DNA of 64,000 bases from Ophiostoma sp. CBS 140.51 (GCA_029298735.1 JANSLP010000002.1:186001-250000); one strand, 5' to 3'; positions 46,263-59,500 are shown, numbered from the stretch's first letter. The notes: a model not told the origin generated them from the letters alone. Numbers and translations: made by a program.

Positions 46263-47382
46263 TTAACCCTCATAGTCGTAGTAGAAGGAGCCGTCGTCGT
46301 AGTATTGCTCGCCCTGGGAGACCGCCGCCTGTGTGAAGTCGCTGCTGCTGCGACTGCTGCCGCGACTGCCACTGGCACCACTGCTGCCGTAGGAGTAGGC
46401 CTGGCTACCGTCGTCGGCCATGTAGTAGTAGGCGTTGGTGGGTGCCGCAGTACCTGCAAGATCAGCCATGGCGGCGGCCGAAGAAACAGCCATGCCCGAG
46501 GTCACGGTGGAACCAGCACTACTGCTGCCACCACTGCTGCCGTTGGCGTAAACCGTTGCGGTGTCGTCAAAGTAGTACTCGGACATCGAGCCGCCACCTC
46601 GCCGGCTGCCGCTGCTGTGATGACTGCTGCTGCTGCCGCCAAGAGACTCGTGGCCTTTGGCGACCATGAAGCGTAGGCTCGGGCCGCCCCAGGGAACACC
46701 CGAAAGCTGGTCGTCGATGCTCAGGTCCTCCGGGCCGGGGACCTGGTAACTGCTGGCAGCATGTTCTTGGTTGCGAGACTCGCGCTCAGAGCGCTCCTTC
46801 TGCTCGCGTGCCTTTTCGCCTGAGGATGTTAGTTTTGGAATTTCTTGATGCCTTGCGCCAGAAATCATAATATGACGTAGTTTTCAAGGTTTTTAGATGG
46901 GATAAGATCGACTTACGGAATTTCCGCTGGGCAATGCGATTCTGGATGCGGCGGCGCTCTTCCGGGTCGGTGACTTCGCTCCAGTCGTCGCTCTTCTTGC
47001 TCTTGCCAGAAGAGCCGTGTCGCCGACTGCTAGACGACGTCGGTTTTGAAGATTTTGTAGCGAACATGTTGACGGAATCGGTGGTGATGGTATCGTCTGT
47101 TGCCGAGGAGGAGACTGAAGAGGAGGTTGTCCGTCGTTCTTTGGCCCGCTCTTTGCCTTTGCTCTTCTTTCGTTTGCCTTTAGCTTGGGACGACTCCCGT
47201 TCGGTGTCGGAACCAGAATATTCAAGCTGTTGCTGTTGGGCCCTTGATATGGCGCGGGGTGTGGTGGGTTCGTCTGCGTCGAGGTCGTACTCTGGTGTCG
47301 TGTTAGATTGTTGCTGGTAGCCTTGATTGTTTGGATGGCGAGATGCCTTCGAGTTGTTGTATGGTATTTGACCCGAGGACAT
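46263..47382 (-). CDS. bZIP-like basic-region transcription factor lacking a leucine zipper
   Basis: Exons 47382-46917 and 46819-46263 (intron GTAAGT...AACATCCTCAG, 97 nt, phase 1, inside the basic region) encode 340 residues from MSSGQIPYNNSKASRHPNNQ. Residues ~137-166 hold a fungal AP-1/Yap-type basic region: DPEERRRIQNRIAQRKFREK, with the DNA-contacting N-x-x-A-x-R signature. The sequence that follows, AREQKERSERESRNQEHAAS, has no leucine heptads before the prolines of YQVPGPEDLS, so the usual dimerising zipper is missing. The upstream half is Ser/Lys-rich and disordered. The C-terminus is Gly/Ser/Tyr-rich and ends in acidic tyrosines (YDDGSFYYDYEG), a possible activation region. The protein is nuclear by inference. 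Its target and partner are unknown; it may dimerise through another protein. The gene is isolated by 13.5 kb upstream and 4.8 kb downstream without genes. Confidence 0.86.
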
Positions 47383-50300
47383 TTATGAAGGGAGAAGGGG
47401 ATAGAGGAAAGAAAGAAGAAGGTAGGAAGAAGGAAGAAGGAAAAAGGAGGGGAAGAAAAACAAAAAAGCAACGAGGAAAGGAAGGTGGGTGAGGCAAGAG
47501 TATTATATCATGAAAGGAGAGTGGGAGAGGCAAAATCAAAATAGACAAGAGCAAAACAACGTTGAGTATTAGAATGGGGTAATGTTGAGAGAGTGTGAAG
47601 AAGTTAGACGAGGCACGAAAAGAAAACGAGACGAGGTAGATCTTGGGGCAGGGCAGAGGAAGTGATATATAAGTACGCGGCTAGGAATTTAGGTTAGTGG
47701 GATGCATGCAGGTGCACTGGCGTGTGTCTGCGTTGCAAGGGGGGGTGGGTGTGCGAGGGAGGTGAAGAATAGGCAAAGCTGAGAGTAGTGGACGAGACCA
47801 AGTCCTCCGTGTGGATGCGTTTTGCGTGTGTTTGTGGTGCTTGTATGGAAAAGCTCGAAAAAAAGGCAAGGCTGGTGGATATTTTCTTTGAACTAAGTTG
47901 TTGTGTTTGGAACCAAATGGGGAAGAAAGTGAAAAGACGGGCGAGTGAAGGGAATAAATAAAGAGTGTTCTTGATTTTTTTTTGTTTGCTTTGGATTGGG
48001 CAGTGGGAACGCTCTGACTCTTTCGATGATCTCTGCTAGAGTCTTTTTCTGAATTTGACTCTTTGAAGAACTCTTTTGACTCTTTTATGCTTCTCTCGGC
48101 AACCGTTGTTCGGCATTTCCGTCAACTGTGTCCAGATGTGGCCTCCAACTTTGTTGTCTCGAGGATTCAAGAGTTGTCGTCATTCTTCGCCCACCACCCC
48201 TGGTACGGATCATTTTGTTTTAATTTCTTCAATTTTCAAAAGAAAGTGATACATCAGCCGCAAAAGAAGCAGAATGAGGTACCGGAGGACGAAACGAAAA
48301 CTACCAAGGCAGCGACCAGCTCGTAAAAGAATTTCCCAAAGGGGCAGTCAGATCGAAGACGATGTGCAACGCAGCCGGTGGCTCGTCACAACCTCAACCC
48401 GTCTTGTTTCCCCTTAATATGATGAGGCTTAGACAGTAACGGTGATGAGATGAGAGATGAGAGATGAGAGCCACAACACAACGCCTAATGGCGACTTAAG
48501 GTTTAGTTCGCAAAGAAGGGACGAGGCCAAGTGATGGAGGGAGGGGGTGCGGCTGGGTGTTCTAGGTGGAGGTGGACGACGACATTTCGGCGAGGCTAGG
48601 GGATGACGACGACAAATCGAGAAGGCAGCAAACAATCGATACTCGGCTTCGTTCCTGACCATCTCATTTTGGCGCTCCGACGAAGCGGGTACGGGTAGAG
48701 CGGGACGGAGGGTAGAAGAGGGTGTGGAGTGTGCGACAACAGGGGTTCGTGAAAGAGACCAAAGACAAGAGACGAGGAGAGACAAGGAGAGAAGAGAGAC
48801 AACGCAAAGATTAAACGAAGCAATGGCAATCAAAAGCTTAAACCAGTCAAGTGTTGATGCTTACCTATTCAGCCTTGGGCGATGCCTTGTCTCGAGGGAG
48901 ACCGGTGTGGAGGATATGATCGTATGTGGTTGTATGTGGTTGTGCAAGTGAGTGGAGGGAAAGGAGTTGTTTAAAAATAAACAACCCTTGAAATTACATT
49001 AGAACAAGTGGAGGGACGAGGTTGAAGGGAGGATAGAGAATGCCGATGTCGAGGCTCGGGTGGTAGGAAGGAGGAGGATACGTGTTCTGCTAGGCGGCTG
49101 TCAATATCAAAGGTCAAAGATGGAATAAAACAAAAGAAGGAAGTAAATGAACATTGGAAGGTGTGAGGAAAGAAAGTAAGAAATACACGGGGAGACCAAG
49201 TTTGAATGTCGTCAGGGGAAAAAGGAACAGGTAAAAAGAAAAGAATAAAAAAGAATAAAAGAAAAAATACAAGCTAAGGAAGGGGGGGTAAGGTTATGGA
49301 GCCCGGACCACGAGGGGGGCGTGTGCCTATGTCAACAAATGTGCAAGCCACTTGTATGCACACCCGTGTTCGAGTTGAGTCCTTGTCTCCTCGATGCAAG
49401 GCAGACCCCACAGGCGGCTGTGGCAGTTCTTCCAGGAATTAAGAAAGGAAGACTTCGTAGGGCCAAAGGATTGATTACATGAGAAAAGGGTACATGTACA
49501 CTGCAAGTACTACTCAGAAGATGAGATGCTGGGGTGTTGATGGCAGTGTGGGGGGAGGAGAAGCAAGAGAGGAAGCGTGAGCTGCAGTACTAGTGATGCC
49601 AATGACGACGACACGATGGTACTAAAAAGTCTGCCTAAGGATGTTATCGAAGTTGTTGGAGAAGGGCAAAAAAGCGAGGTGCGGGCGGTAGGTGGTGTGA
49701 TATCAACGGGAGTCCGAGAACGAGAAGGAATGCATAGTAGGATGGAGAATGGAGAATGGAGAATAGACGATGCGGTGTAAACAAAAGTGAAGCACAATTC
49801 AGAAAAAAAGAGCATCGGACAATACGAGCAGGAAGAAACGAAGCGGATGCTGTGTGCGTACAGAGTGTAAATGTTGCGTGCAATGTTGCGTACAAAAGCA
49901 ACGAAAACAGCGAAAGAAAGGACAAAAAGTCCGAAGGAGCTGGAAGTGAAAGTTCCGAATGGAACAAACAAAAGAAAATACGACTCCAATTCTCGAAGAA
50001 CCTCAAGACCCAAAATAGAAGGGTAAAAGGTAAAAACAAAGAACGTGGGCCGCAAGTTGAGGCGGGAGATTGAATTGCGTATGCAACGAAGGCAGCGAAA
50101 TAAACAAGACACAAGGAGGAAGGTGCGCAGCGCGTGGGGAGAAGAGCCCAAAGGGTCAGCCTTCTTGGAGGTAACAGGCTCGATTTGGAGCGACTGCGAG
50201 TGGAGATTGAGATGCAAGACTGGCGGATGCCATAGCCACATCGGCCGTCATAGAAATTGACCAAATTGACTAGGAATTGGCCCAGAATCGACCAGGGTGG

Positions 50301-51310
50301 TGAGGAAGAAGCATGGATTGGGGACGTGGACAGGGTCGCAGAGAAACAAAACCAAGCAGATCGAGCTCGCCAAACGATAATACGGACCGGTTAAAAGGTT
50401 CGACGGCAACAAAGAAGAGTTGTGTCGTAGGATTGAAGAGGAAGCAGAATTTGGAATTGGTGAGAAGTGAGAAAGAGGGAAGGAGGGAGAAGTTCCAGAA
50501 GGACAAGAGAGTAGAAGAAATAAAGGGGGTCGGATGGGACTGGTGTAGTAAATAGGAAAGAGCGAGCGACGGGGTTTTAAATCAGATGGCGGCAGGAACG
50601 GTCAAGAGCGCTGTCAGTTTTTTAAGTTTGTTTGACCGTCGTTCCTTCCCCGGTGTTGATCCCGAGCGGAAGGAGCATTCGGACGGAGGGTAGGGCAGGA
50701 GCAGGAAGAGGATAAAAAGAAAGAGCGACACAGAGGCAGCACAGCAGCAGGAATGGGAAGGATGCCGAGTTTTGAAAAGGCGGGATCCAAACAATTGAGT
50801 TGAAGAGGACAGAAAAGAAGAAATAAAAACACGACAACGGACAACCCAACACGAGGAACAGGAAGACGATCGTTTGAACGGGGACGGAACACGGCCGCGG
50901 TAAACGTGACTTGCATGTGTGCAGCAGTTTACAAGACAATGGCTACTTGTTTGAAGGAGGTGCCTTGTGACGAGCAAAACGAAAACCCGAAGCTTCGGCC
51001 GGTGGGCGAGAAGGCTTGGAGAGTGCAGAGAGAAGGAAAGACAAGCTACACGTTGCAAATGTTACAAATGCAAAGAAAAAAAAGGACCAAAAAGGCAAGG
51101 CAAGAAGAGCGAGAACAAAAGAAAGAAAACGTGGTTCTAAACGCCCGTTTGGGAAAGTCGAAAGCCAAGGCGAGAGAATTAACTGGCAGTGGCCTTCCCA
51201 TGCTACGTTAAACAGAAAGTAAGAAAAGCGGAAAAGAAAGGTAATAAAAAAGAGACCAAAAAAGACAGAGCACATCTGTTCAAAATCAAAGTATTTTCAA
51301 GCGACAATAT
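47383..51310 (-). other. Long purine(+)/pyrimidine(-) region upstream of the bZIP gene
   Basis: For almost 4 kb upstream of the bZIP start the + strand is dominated by G and A, so the sense strand of the bZIP gene is C/T-rich, like a very long promoter/leader. The large minus frames here (such as 49510-50241) encode Leu/Phe/Ser-rich low complexity without recognisable domains and are taken as by-products of this bias. A good donor AATAG/GTAAGC on the minus strand at about 48866 suggests a spliced leader. The element shared with the RFX gene is at 48806-48830. Confidence 0.45.
48806..48830 (-). promoter_or_regulatory. 25-nt element shared with the RFX upstream region
   Basis: Second copy of the element: AACGAAGCAATGGCAAT at 48814-48830 is identical to 32734-32750, and the preceding 8 bases match at 6 positions. 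It is about 1.4 kb upstream of the bZIP start and has the same orientation relative to the gene. The inner word GCAATGGCAA also occurs on the minus strand at 54373-54382. Confidence 0.5.
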
Positions 51311-51408
51311 GCAGTGAAAGATACATCGTGTAAATCACCCTACAAAAACACGGCAGTGGCTCGTCAAGGGTGCACCCAAAGACAAGAAGGAACACAAGCC
51401 AAGCGGAC

Positions 51409-51436
51409 TTTTTTTTTTGGGGGGGGGGGGGGGGGG
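51409..51436. repeat. T10-G18 homopolymer pair
   Basis: Ten T followed by eighteen G on the + strand. A G-run of this length can form a G-quadruplex and is also a common place for assembly length error. Confidence 0.85.
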
Positions 51437-53892
51437 CAGGTGTTAGTCACAGCGAGTAAGGGTGAGGGTGTGCAGGGGATACAAGAGGAGCCACCACGGT
51501 GGTGTAAGCTGTATGTTGACTGTTTGGGGGATAGCCCAAACCGTACAGGACTAGGCTATGGATGGAAGGCTAGGGCGGGCTTGCTGCCGCCGCAGAGGCG
51601 CCGGGGCGTGGAGACGGCGGAGTGGTGGACTGGGCTGGGCGAGAAGGAATCCAATTCGTGAAGAAGAAAGGAAGAACAAGACAAGAAAGAAAAGTACATA
51701 GGTACAGAGGTACTTGGCTCTTGCCTTGTTCGTTCTCAGAATGCGGGCTACGCCGTGAGAAGTGCGGCTACGGCTGGCCGTTGCATGTCGTAAGGCGAAG
51801 GATTACACGATTGCAGAGTGACATTAGTTGCATTGGCGGCAGACGACACAAGGACAAAAGGACAAAACTTGAGCAACAAGTGAGAACAGACACAATTTCC
51901 TGACAGCATTAGCTGCGCCGACCTGCAACAGCCCGCACCTGCCACCTGTCACGCCCTACGACACCCCCGTAAATACTCGCTGTTAACCACCGAGTCGACC
52001 CGAGCTAATACTCCAAAGGCTTTCATGCGTGTACTGAGTATATGTGTGTCCTGTGTATGTTGTAGAACTCCCCACGTCCGTTGCATTTCCAGGTGAAAGT
52101 CCATTGGAGATCGTGCGCAGTCCCTGTACTAAAAGTCCACCGGTGAGCGGATGGCAGCGGATTTCAGCGGGTTTACAGGGACAAGCTAGACAAGCGAGAC
52201 AATAAGGGACGAAAAAGTATTTGAGATTTTGAAAAGAGCAGAAAAAATGGGAACAAAAGATGGAGAACAAGGCCGAGATGAAAGGAGCCGGGTCTTGTCA
52301 AGTGAGAACCAGGCGAGAGCCGTTGGCCTACAACGTTAAAGCGTAATACTGACCAGATTGGCAGATCGGCAGTGGTTCCTTCAGGGCGGACGTGAGAAAA
52401 GAGAAACAAATAGGAACGAGAAAGATCAAAATACGAGCGGACAGGGCTGGACGACTGACGCGCAGGTTCGCGGATCGCCCGTTGCCCGCCCTTTTTCTCG
52501 GGCTTTTTTTTTTTAGTCGACAGCATCCACGACATCATTTGGCGATTCACTGTTTAGGCGATTCATAGGTGTACGGGTTACTCCATGGGGTGTAGTGGAT
52601 GAACACTTTATTGTCGTTTGACTCCTCTCTTTTCTCCCATTTGTTCGGCGTGTGCGAGCATTAAGACACGCCGTCGAGTCGACAGACCGGTTTTTGGGGC
52701 GCGTTTGAGAGTTCTCTGCTGGCCAGCCATACTTCGTAGACAGGACAAAGAGAGAAAGTAGAGTCGATTTTCTATTTCCTCCTGTCTGTTTTCTGCATTT
52801 TCTGTTCCTTCTGATGGCTGAAGGACGTTAACACCGAGTTTGGAAGGACAAATGAAACCGTTCGGAGGAAAGACAAAGGTTAAGTCCACCTTTCCACACC
52901 CAACCCCTGTCGTTCGGCCGGACTGAGAACTGCTCCTCACTGCTCCTCACTGATCCTGCCCCAAAGTTTCAAAATAGAGGGAAGCCTGGCTTGTTTGAGA
53001 AAAAGAACCACTGAACGCATCACATCGATTAGGCATCCATATTCTAGTCCCTGGAGATTGGGAGATGGAGACCTGTGATGGAGCGCCCAGACTCAGCCAG
53101 ACAAAGGCAATGCCGCACCAATGGATGGGAATGGGACAGCCACCAATGCTATGCTGGGTGAGAAAGTAGAATTACCAGGCCCCCCAAGCGGGTTTGCAAA
53201 AACAGGATGATTAATAGGGGAAGAATAGGGCGAATATGTCATCGGTTGTGAGCACGGGGTGGTACTTTTTTTACAGCCTTTTGCAGCCAGTGGTCATTTC
53301 TGGGCGCGGCAAATAAGGTTATTGGAGCCGCCGCCCAGGCACTGATCCCGCCTTTTCGTCGTGTGTGACTTGTCCCAGGTTCCAAGGGGAATGAATGTAG
53401 GTACAAGTTGGAAGTACTTTTGTGAAAGAACCACCAATACTTCGTAGCTTCGTAATTACTTATCTAACGCCTTTACCGGAGTCCGCTGCACTCTGCGGGG
53501 AAGACGTGCTCCGGCTACCGAGAAATCGCGAAGCGACTGCGACAGAAAGACGATTGACAAAGTCAGAAAATAAGATAAAAAATCAGAAAACTGAGAGAGA
53601 AAAACGAGAACGATGCACGGACAGCATCTTATCTAGGGGCGCAGGGGTGTTGCAACAGCAGTGAGATCGATGGCTGACATGCACAAGCCAAAAGCCAAGG
53701 ATGAAGCACGACGCAAAAGTCAAAATAGATCACAAGATCGTAGAATCCTTCAGTGGCCGCAAGTACGGAATCGAAAAACAAAAGAGAGACAGGGCTGAAG
53801 GTTTGGGTACGGGACACACCAGAGCACGAGTACCGAACGCAGGAGAAAAGTCGGACTTGGTCTATGGCGAGCGCGCGATGTCGATCGAGGAG

Positions 53893-53919
53893 CGGGTACG
53901 GGTACGGGTACGGGTACGG
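53893..53919. repeat. (CGGGTA)4 hexamer repeat
   Basis: Four perfect CGGGTA units followed by a partial one. It resembles but does not match the fungal telomere unit TTAGGG, and it is internal. Confidence 0.85.
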
Positions 53920-55443
53920 AGCACGGCGAGCGGACTACGGAGCAACCAAAATGCCTCAGCATTTCAGTGCCTGGCTATGCAACTTTGTGCGAGGATAGTT
54001 GCAGGCCGTACACCGAACATTTGAATTATGAATATCAAGATATTTGTCAAAAATTAGACAGCGTCTGTTTGTCAGAGAAACATAATAGAAATGTCGAGTT
54101 TTGTCTCGTTTGTACGCCATATGGAGTACAGCTCGAAGGATTGAGCCGACCCATTGTTTTTGGGGTTGTTATTTGTCGTTGCGTTGCTGTTAATACTGCC
54201 GATATTTGATTTTCGATATTGAAAAAGCGATTTGCTCAATTCTGGTTGGTCCCGGTACGGCAGCAAATCCTCTATTCTCCGGGAACGAGGGGGGCCATGT
54301 CAATTGTTTCTTTATTTCCCTTGGGCCCCGTGGCCCAGCAAGCGTTTTGCGTCCCAAGGCTGGCCAGCCTCATTGCCATTGCAAGTGGGATGAAGTGGAG
54401 GTGGGTGGGCTCGTGGGTGCGGAGGGAAGAAAACGCGACGGGACACAATAGGAACAACCACAAGCAAAGCCGCCAAAATACATAATACATAACACACTCC
54501 GAACACATGCAAGGAATTCCCGCGGCGGTAATCCTCCGTTGCACACCGAAAATACGGAGTACGAAGTACACACATACTGAGTACAAACTTACACTTGATT
54601 TTACCTGAACACAACATCTAGAAGAAAAGAACAACGCAAAGAACAAGAGGAAATAGGAAAGGGGGTGACGCAGCAGCGGGACCTTGTGTCTTCTGGCCCA
54701 CCGTGGAGATGTCTTTCGTCCCCGTCACGGAATAGATGTTTTTTATTTTATTTCTGTGAAGCTTGACTGAGTTGGTCGAAATGTCTCCAGCTGGAGATGC
54801 AGTTTTGGGAAGAAAGAAAAAGATACAAAGGTACATTTAATTTTAAAACTTATTTTTAGGGACTGTTTTTATTTTATGTTCGGTCCACCGTTTTTCGTCT
54901 TCTTATTCTCTCTTGGCACTGTAACGTCTCTAGTCCAAGGTCCTCACTAACAAAAGCCCACAGTGGGTGAGTGTGTGGGATTTCCCTCTAAGCCTTTTCA
55001 GGCTCCATGTCACGAAACGGTGTCTTGATCTGAGCAGTTGTGAAGTCTCAATTATTGTTCTATTTTTCACATCGTCTTTTCCATTCATATGGAGCACACT
55101 TGTACATGTACGAGTAATGTAAAATTAGTTTCAAAGAGCCAGGCGTTAGATGTCTAATCCGGCTTCGTTTCATACCAGAATGTCGTAGCCTTGAGGGAAT
55201 CACCGCAATGAGATAGGCGCTATCTCGAGCACAGCCTCGAGGAATAAAATGAGCACCCACGCAAGGGGGTTCCATACAATGGGAAATAGGGATTCAATGT
55301 ACGGAGGGAAGCCCAAAACTGTGTTGGACCCTGCAGCACTCCCTCAATTCCGTCCGACGTGCCCCGTGCAACGATCTCCAGGCAGCCCTTTTTTCGAAAG
55401 CACGGCAGGATGACGCATGTGTGCCTTTGTGATCGAGCAGAGG

Positions 55444-55521
55444 GATACAAAGATACAAAGATACAAAGATACAAGATACAAGATACAAGATACAAGATAC
55501 AAGATACAAGGACAAGATACC
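55444..55521. repeat. GATACAA(A) minisatellite
   Basis: Three 8-bp units (GATACAAA) are followed by about six 7-bp units (GATACAA) and a degenerate copy. The switch of unit length inside one array points to slippage. Confidence 0.9.
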
Positions 55522-55998
55522 AACGAACAATGAAAACACAGAAGGCCAAACCTTAATCGGACATTTGCTGTTTTGGTAAGACGTTCGCAGATGTTGCAGT
55601 TTGTATGGAGTGTGTCTGTGTGTTCAACGTACGTTTGAATGAAAACTTGCAGACGCAAGAGGGGTTGTCAGGATACGAAATACGAAAACCGAAAATCTGG
55701 AGCAAGACTGTTCTGGCCAGGACGTGCCTTCTTGGCAACAAACAAAAGTCCATGTTTCGACGTCGACTTACATAAAATAGATTTCGGCTTCCATTCCGCG
55801 CAGGAACGCGCATGAATCCAGAATCGACAGAAAAGACAGGCTGTCCGAAATGAGAAAACGAAGTGAACAAGTATCCTTGGAATCAAAATCAAAATCACAA
55901 TCACGGACAGAGTCAAAACGAAATGAGGCGTGGCAGTGCACTTTGGTTGCAGCCGTGAAGATACGAAGGACGGCGGCGCGCGGGCGTACAAGAAAGTA

Positions 55999-56016
55999 TC
56001 TCTCTCTCTCTCTCTC
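55999..56016. repeat. (TC)9 dinucleotide repeat
   Basis: Nine perfect TC units in gene-free DNA. Confidence 0.9.
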
Positions 56017-56420
56017 AAAAGGGACCAACAACATCATTGGCAATGCCAGCGACCAAGCGAGTGTCTCCAAATCCGACTCTCTGGCTTGGACCCAATGAAC
56101 CAACGCCAAATGAGGAACCAAAAACGAGACGCGAAGAAAAAGACGAGGAACAAACCAGATCGGAGCTAGAACAAAAGAAGGACGGTCCCCCCAAACGACC
56201 CCCCCTGTCGACGGCGCAAACCGGCGAGCTCGCCGCTTAACCGTGCTGGACCCAAAGGTGGCAGCTGCCAGGTGACGTCGTGGGTTTGGGGGTTCAAAGT
56301 GCTTGGGTAAAGGTCGAACAAGGGATGTCGTCGACTCGAAAGAGGATTACGAAACACACGAAAAGAGGAAAAGAAATGGAAATGACAGGAGGACAAAAGG
56401 AAGCAAAAAAAGAGAGGAGC

Positions 56421-56500
56421 AATGAGGAACATTCAGGGACAACCGGGGGCAATCAGGAACAACCAGGAACAACCAGGAGCAGTCAGGAGCAATCAGGAAC
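56421..56500. repeat. Degenerate 10-bp tandem array
   Basis: About eight imperfect copies of a unit close to CAACCAGGAA/CAATCAGGAA. Confidence 0.8.
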
Positions 56501-59500
56501 GGCATATCTCCCAAAGAGGTTGAATGCTCCTTGAAACGGGGATAAAATGCTCCTTGAAGCGTATCTTTGATAAAATTTGCGCTGTCACAAGACCAGTCAG
56601 GACGAAGAGAAGTCGGACAGCGGAAGGGGCAGGAAAGGACAGGAACAGGAACAGGACCTGGAACGGTCGACCACACCCCCAGATGCCCAGATGAGGGATA
56701 GACAAGGGGGTGAAGACACCGATCAAAGGAAACAGGCCGGGGCTGGGACTGGGGTGTCTGCGAGGCTGTTGAAGGGAGGGGTGTGGACAAACTGACAAGG
56801 ACAGACAAGAGACGCAAATCAAAGCAAAAATAAATGGGACGTCCCGTGGGTTAGACAAGGCCAAGCGAGACGCGACAGGCGACCCGATGCTCCAAAGACC
56901 AGCCAAAAACGAAAAGAGGAAACAACCAAAGACCCCCAGCTGAGTCAATGTGCGCCGTAAAAAAAGCGGAATGCGGTCGGATGCGCTTTTTGGACGTCTC
57001 TGCAAAGTGCAGAATGCAGAATGCAATATGCACCACATTTAATACGGGTCTGGGATGTCTGGGACTCCAAAAAGAGTCCACCAGAATGAGTCACTGCCGG
57101 AGATGTGGCCCAGATGTGTGCATGTTTGTATGTTAGTGCCCGCCGTGGTGTTTCTGGAATCCATCCCCGTCCGTCGTGACGGCGGAAATGCAGAGTGCGG
57201 CATGGAGTAGCATGCAAAACCATGTGCACGATGGGGCTGTGGCCATGACGATGTTTGATTGTTGAGTTGATCGTGTGCCGTGAAGGGATTTTTGGTGTAT
57301 TTTTTGGTGTGTGTGCAAACTCAGTGTGTGGTTTCTTAGTTCACATAGAAGCCCATACGTCGTTTGGACAGTCATCCAAGGCAGGAACCGCGGCACCTTC
57401 CTTGCAGTAATTACGAGCAACACAATGAAGTCACATTGCCTGAGGATGAGTCCCAATCCAGCCCTTGGCTCGCCGGTCGTTCCTGCTGCACGTCGCCAAA
57501 TCCCTCAAAGCTTTCCCAAGGAAAGGTCCCGTAGCGCCCGTAGCTCCTTCCATGTCTCTTTCTTTCCTTTTCTCGTTCGAGTCGTTCGCGACCGCCCCCA
57601 ATTCCCCCGACACCACGCTCAATTGGGGCACCAATCGTGCCTTCCTGGTGTATTGGCCTGGACGAAAAGGCGGGAAAGCGAAACAGCGCCAAACAGCCAA
57701 ACACACCAAAATATGTTGCTGCCTAACACACGAGGCCTTGTTGGCTCCTTTCATCCCAGAACGACGTCGACACTTTGACAAACATAAACGAACAGTGGAG
57801 TGTCTGCGCTCCCCCGGCTTGGCAGGGATGGCTGACATACCATTGTATTTCGAGAGAGCACGGCAGTCGATATTCGAGAAACACAGAACACAGCCGTGCA
57901 AGCCACAGTGCAGTCTCTCGTAGTTACAGGCACGCGATATTCACCTTGACGATCTACACCTTTCGACCACGGCCCTTCAACGACGCCCATCCTGACTAAC
58001 CTGTTGCATACGTTACGGACTCACAGCACACCGTCGGTCGTTAGGTACGCCCGAGAAACTGCCAGAAAAGACCATGCACGGGGTCATAACTCCCATGTGG
58101 AAACAAGAACGGGACCGTTTGGTGAGCTCAAAACTACGTAAGTTCTCGCTTCTTTTTCTTCCCCTTGTCTGTTGGCATTTCCGCCCGTTTTTATCCCCCC
58201 AGCGCGTCGACTCGCCGAATGGGGAAGGCCAATGGGGAGAATATATCCAATCACAGCACACAAAACATAGAAGAATCCAGCTCCGTACCAATAGGACACC
58301 TCGTTCAAGAACCACCCAAGAATCCCAAGACCGTTCAAAAAGTAAGCAGCGGCGGCCGGTGCTTACAGCTTGCCCGTGTCCGACGGAGCGCGTGCCGACT
58401 TTCGTTCCCACCTTTTTTGAGTGCAACTTTTTGAGCAACGCAAACTTTCTTGCTGGCTTCGGGACTCTCGCATTTTTTTCAAGCTTCCAAGCTACCCCCT
58501 TCACTCCAGGCCCGTTTCGTTTGACTTTTCGCTCTGTTTTTCAACCCCGTCCGGTTCCTCTTCGCTTGCGCTGTTGGCTCTTTTTCGCTTCCCCAGTTTT
58601 TGAGTCTTTGCCTGGTGCTCGTATTCTCGTGCTGGTTAGTACTGGAAACTACACGAAGACACGTGCTTGATGCTCGCTCCCTTGGCGTGCGACAAGCTGT
58701 TGGAGCTGCCCAAACCGACGTGCATCGAGACAACCAGACAACCAGACAACTTGACATCTAGAAAATGATGTGCTCACAACGAGCCATCCCTAGTGGGAAT
58801 GGGCAAGGCAACAAAGCTTTGAAGGCCGTGATGGTGGGCAGCGGTGACGATGGCAGCCACGTTGGTCCTTGATGATATCACGACCGATGCAACGGTGTGT
58901 GGTTTGCTTTTTTCTTCCACATCTCACGCATCAGGATGGCCCTGGCATACTGCTGCGCACAATGCACAATGCATCTCCATGCTGCAGCTCAGACCGCCGC
59001 GTGTACTACAGAGGATCGATCACTGTTGCCTCGTCTTTGTTTGATTTCATCATTGTTGTTTTGCAGAGCGACTTCTTTGACGTGAAGAAATTCCATCGAA
59101 GCCTTTCGAAGCTTCCCTAGATGCCATGACACACCACTCTACGACCGAATCGTCATCAAATGCATCACGTTCACTCATTATGTATCACTTTTTGCTTCAT
59201 TGTTGTCGGCCTGGCGTGGCATACGCCGGCCCTATTACGAGTAGCACAAAACAAAAGCAATGTCCTTGTAAGGCTTCGGCATGAGATCTCAAGATAACGC
59301 TAATTTTTGTGTGTGCTAGCTTGCAGCATATCGATCGTCATCTTTGTGCATCATCTTTGTGTTGCCTCAGCCTGGCCTCAGCCTTGCCACGTACATGAGT
59401 TTATGTGCACGCCTCTCTTTTTCCATCTCACACCGCATCCATGGACAAGCAAATGATAGCTATTCCATGCTATCCGGGATTCTTGCATATCCACGAATGG

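Noticed and set aside
46185..46676. 163-codon + frame opposite the bZIP gene
   Set aside because: Ala/Val/Thr-rich mirror of the Ser/Gly-rich bZIP tail. It is antisense shadow coding.
49510..50241. 243-codon minus-strand frame upstream of the bZIP gene
   Set aside because: Low-complexity Leu/Phe/Ser from a pyrimidine-rich strand. A second overlapping frame of similar length has the same character, so it looks like a compositional by-product.
53893..53919. CGGGTA repeat as telomeric or interstitial telomere DNA
   Set aside because: The unit is not TTAGGG, there are only four copies, and it is internal to the window.
56222..56235. 14-bp palindrome CGGCGAGCTCGCCG
   Set aside because: Short GC-rich palindromes of this size are expected by chance in GC-rich DNA, and nothing around it supports a function.
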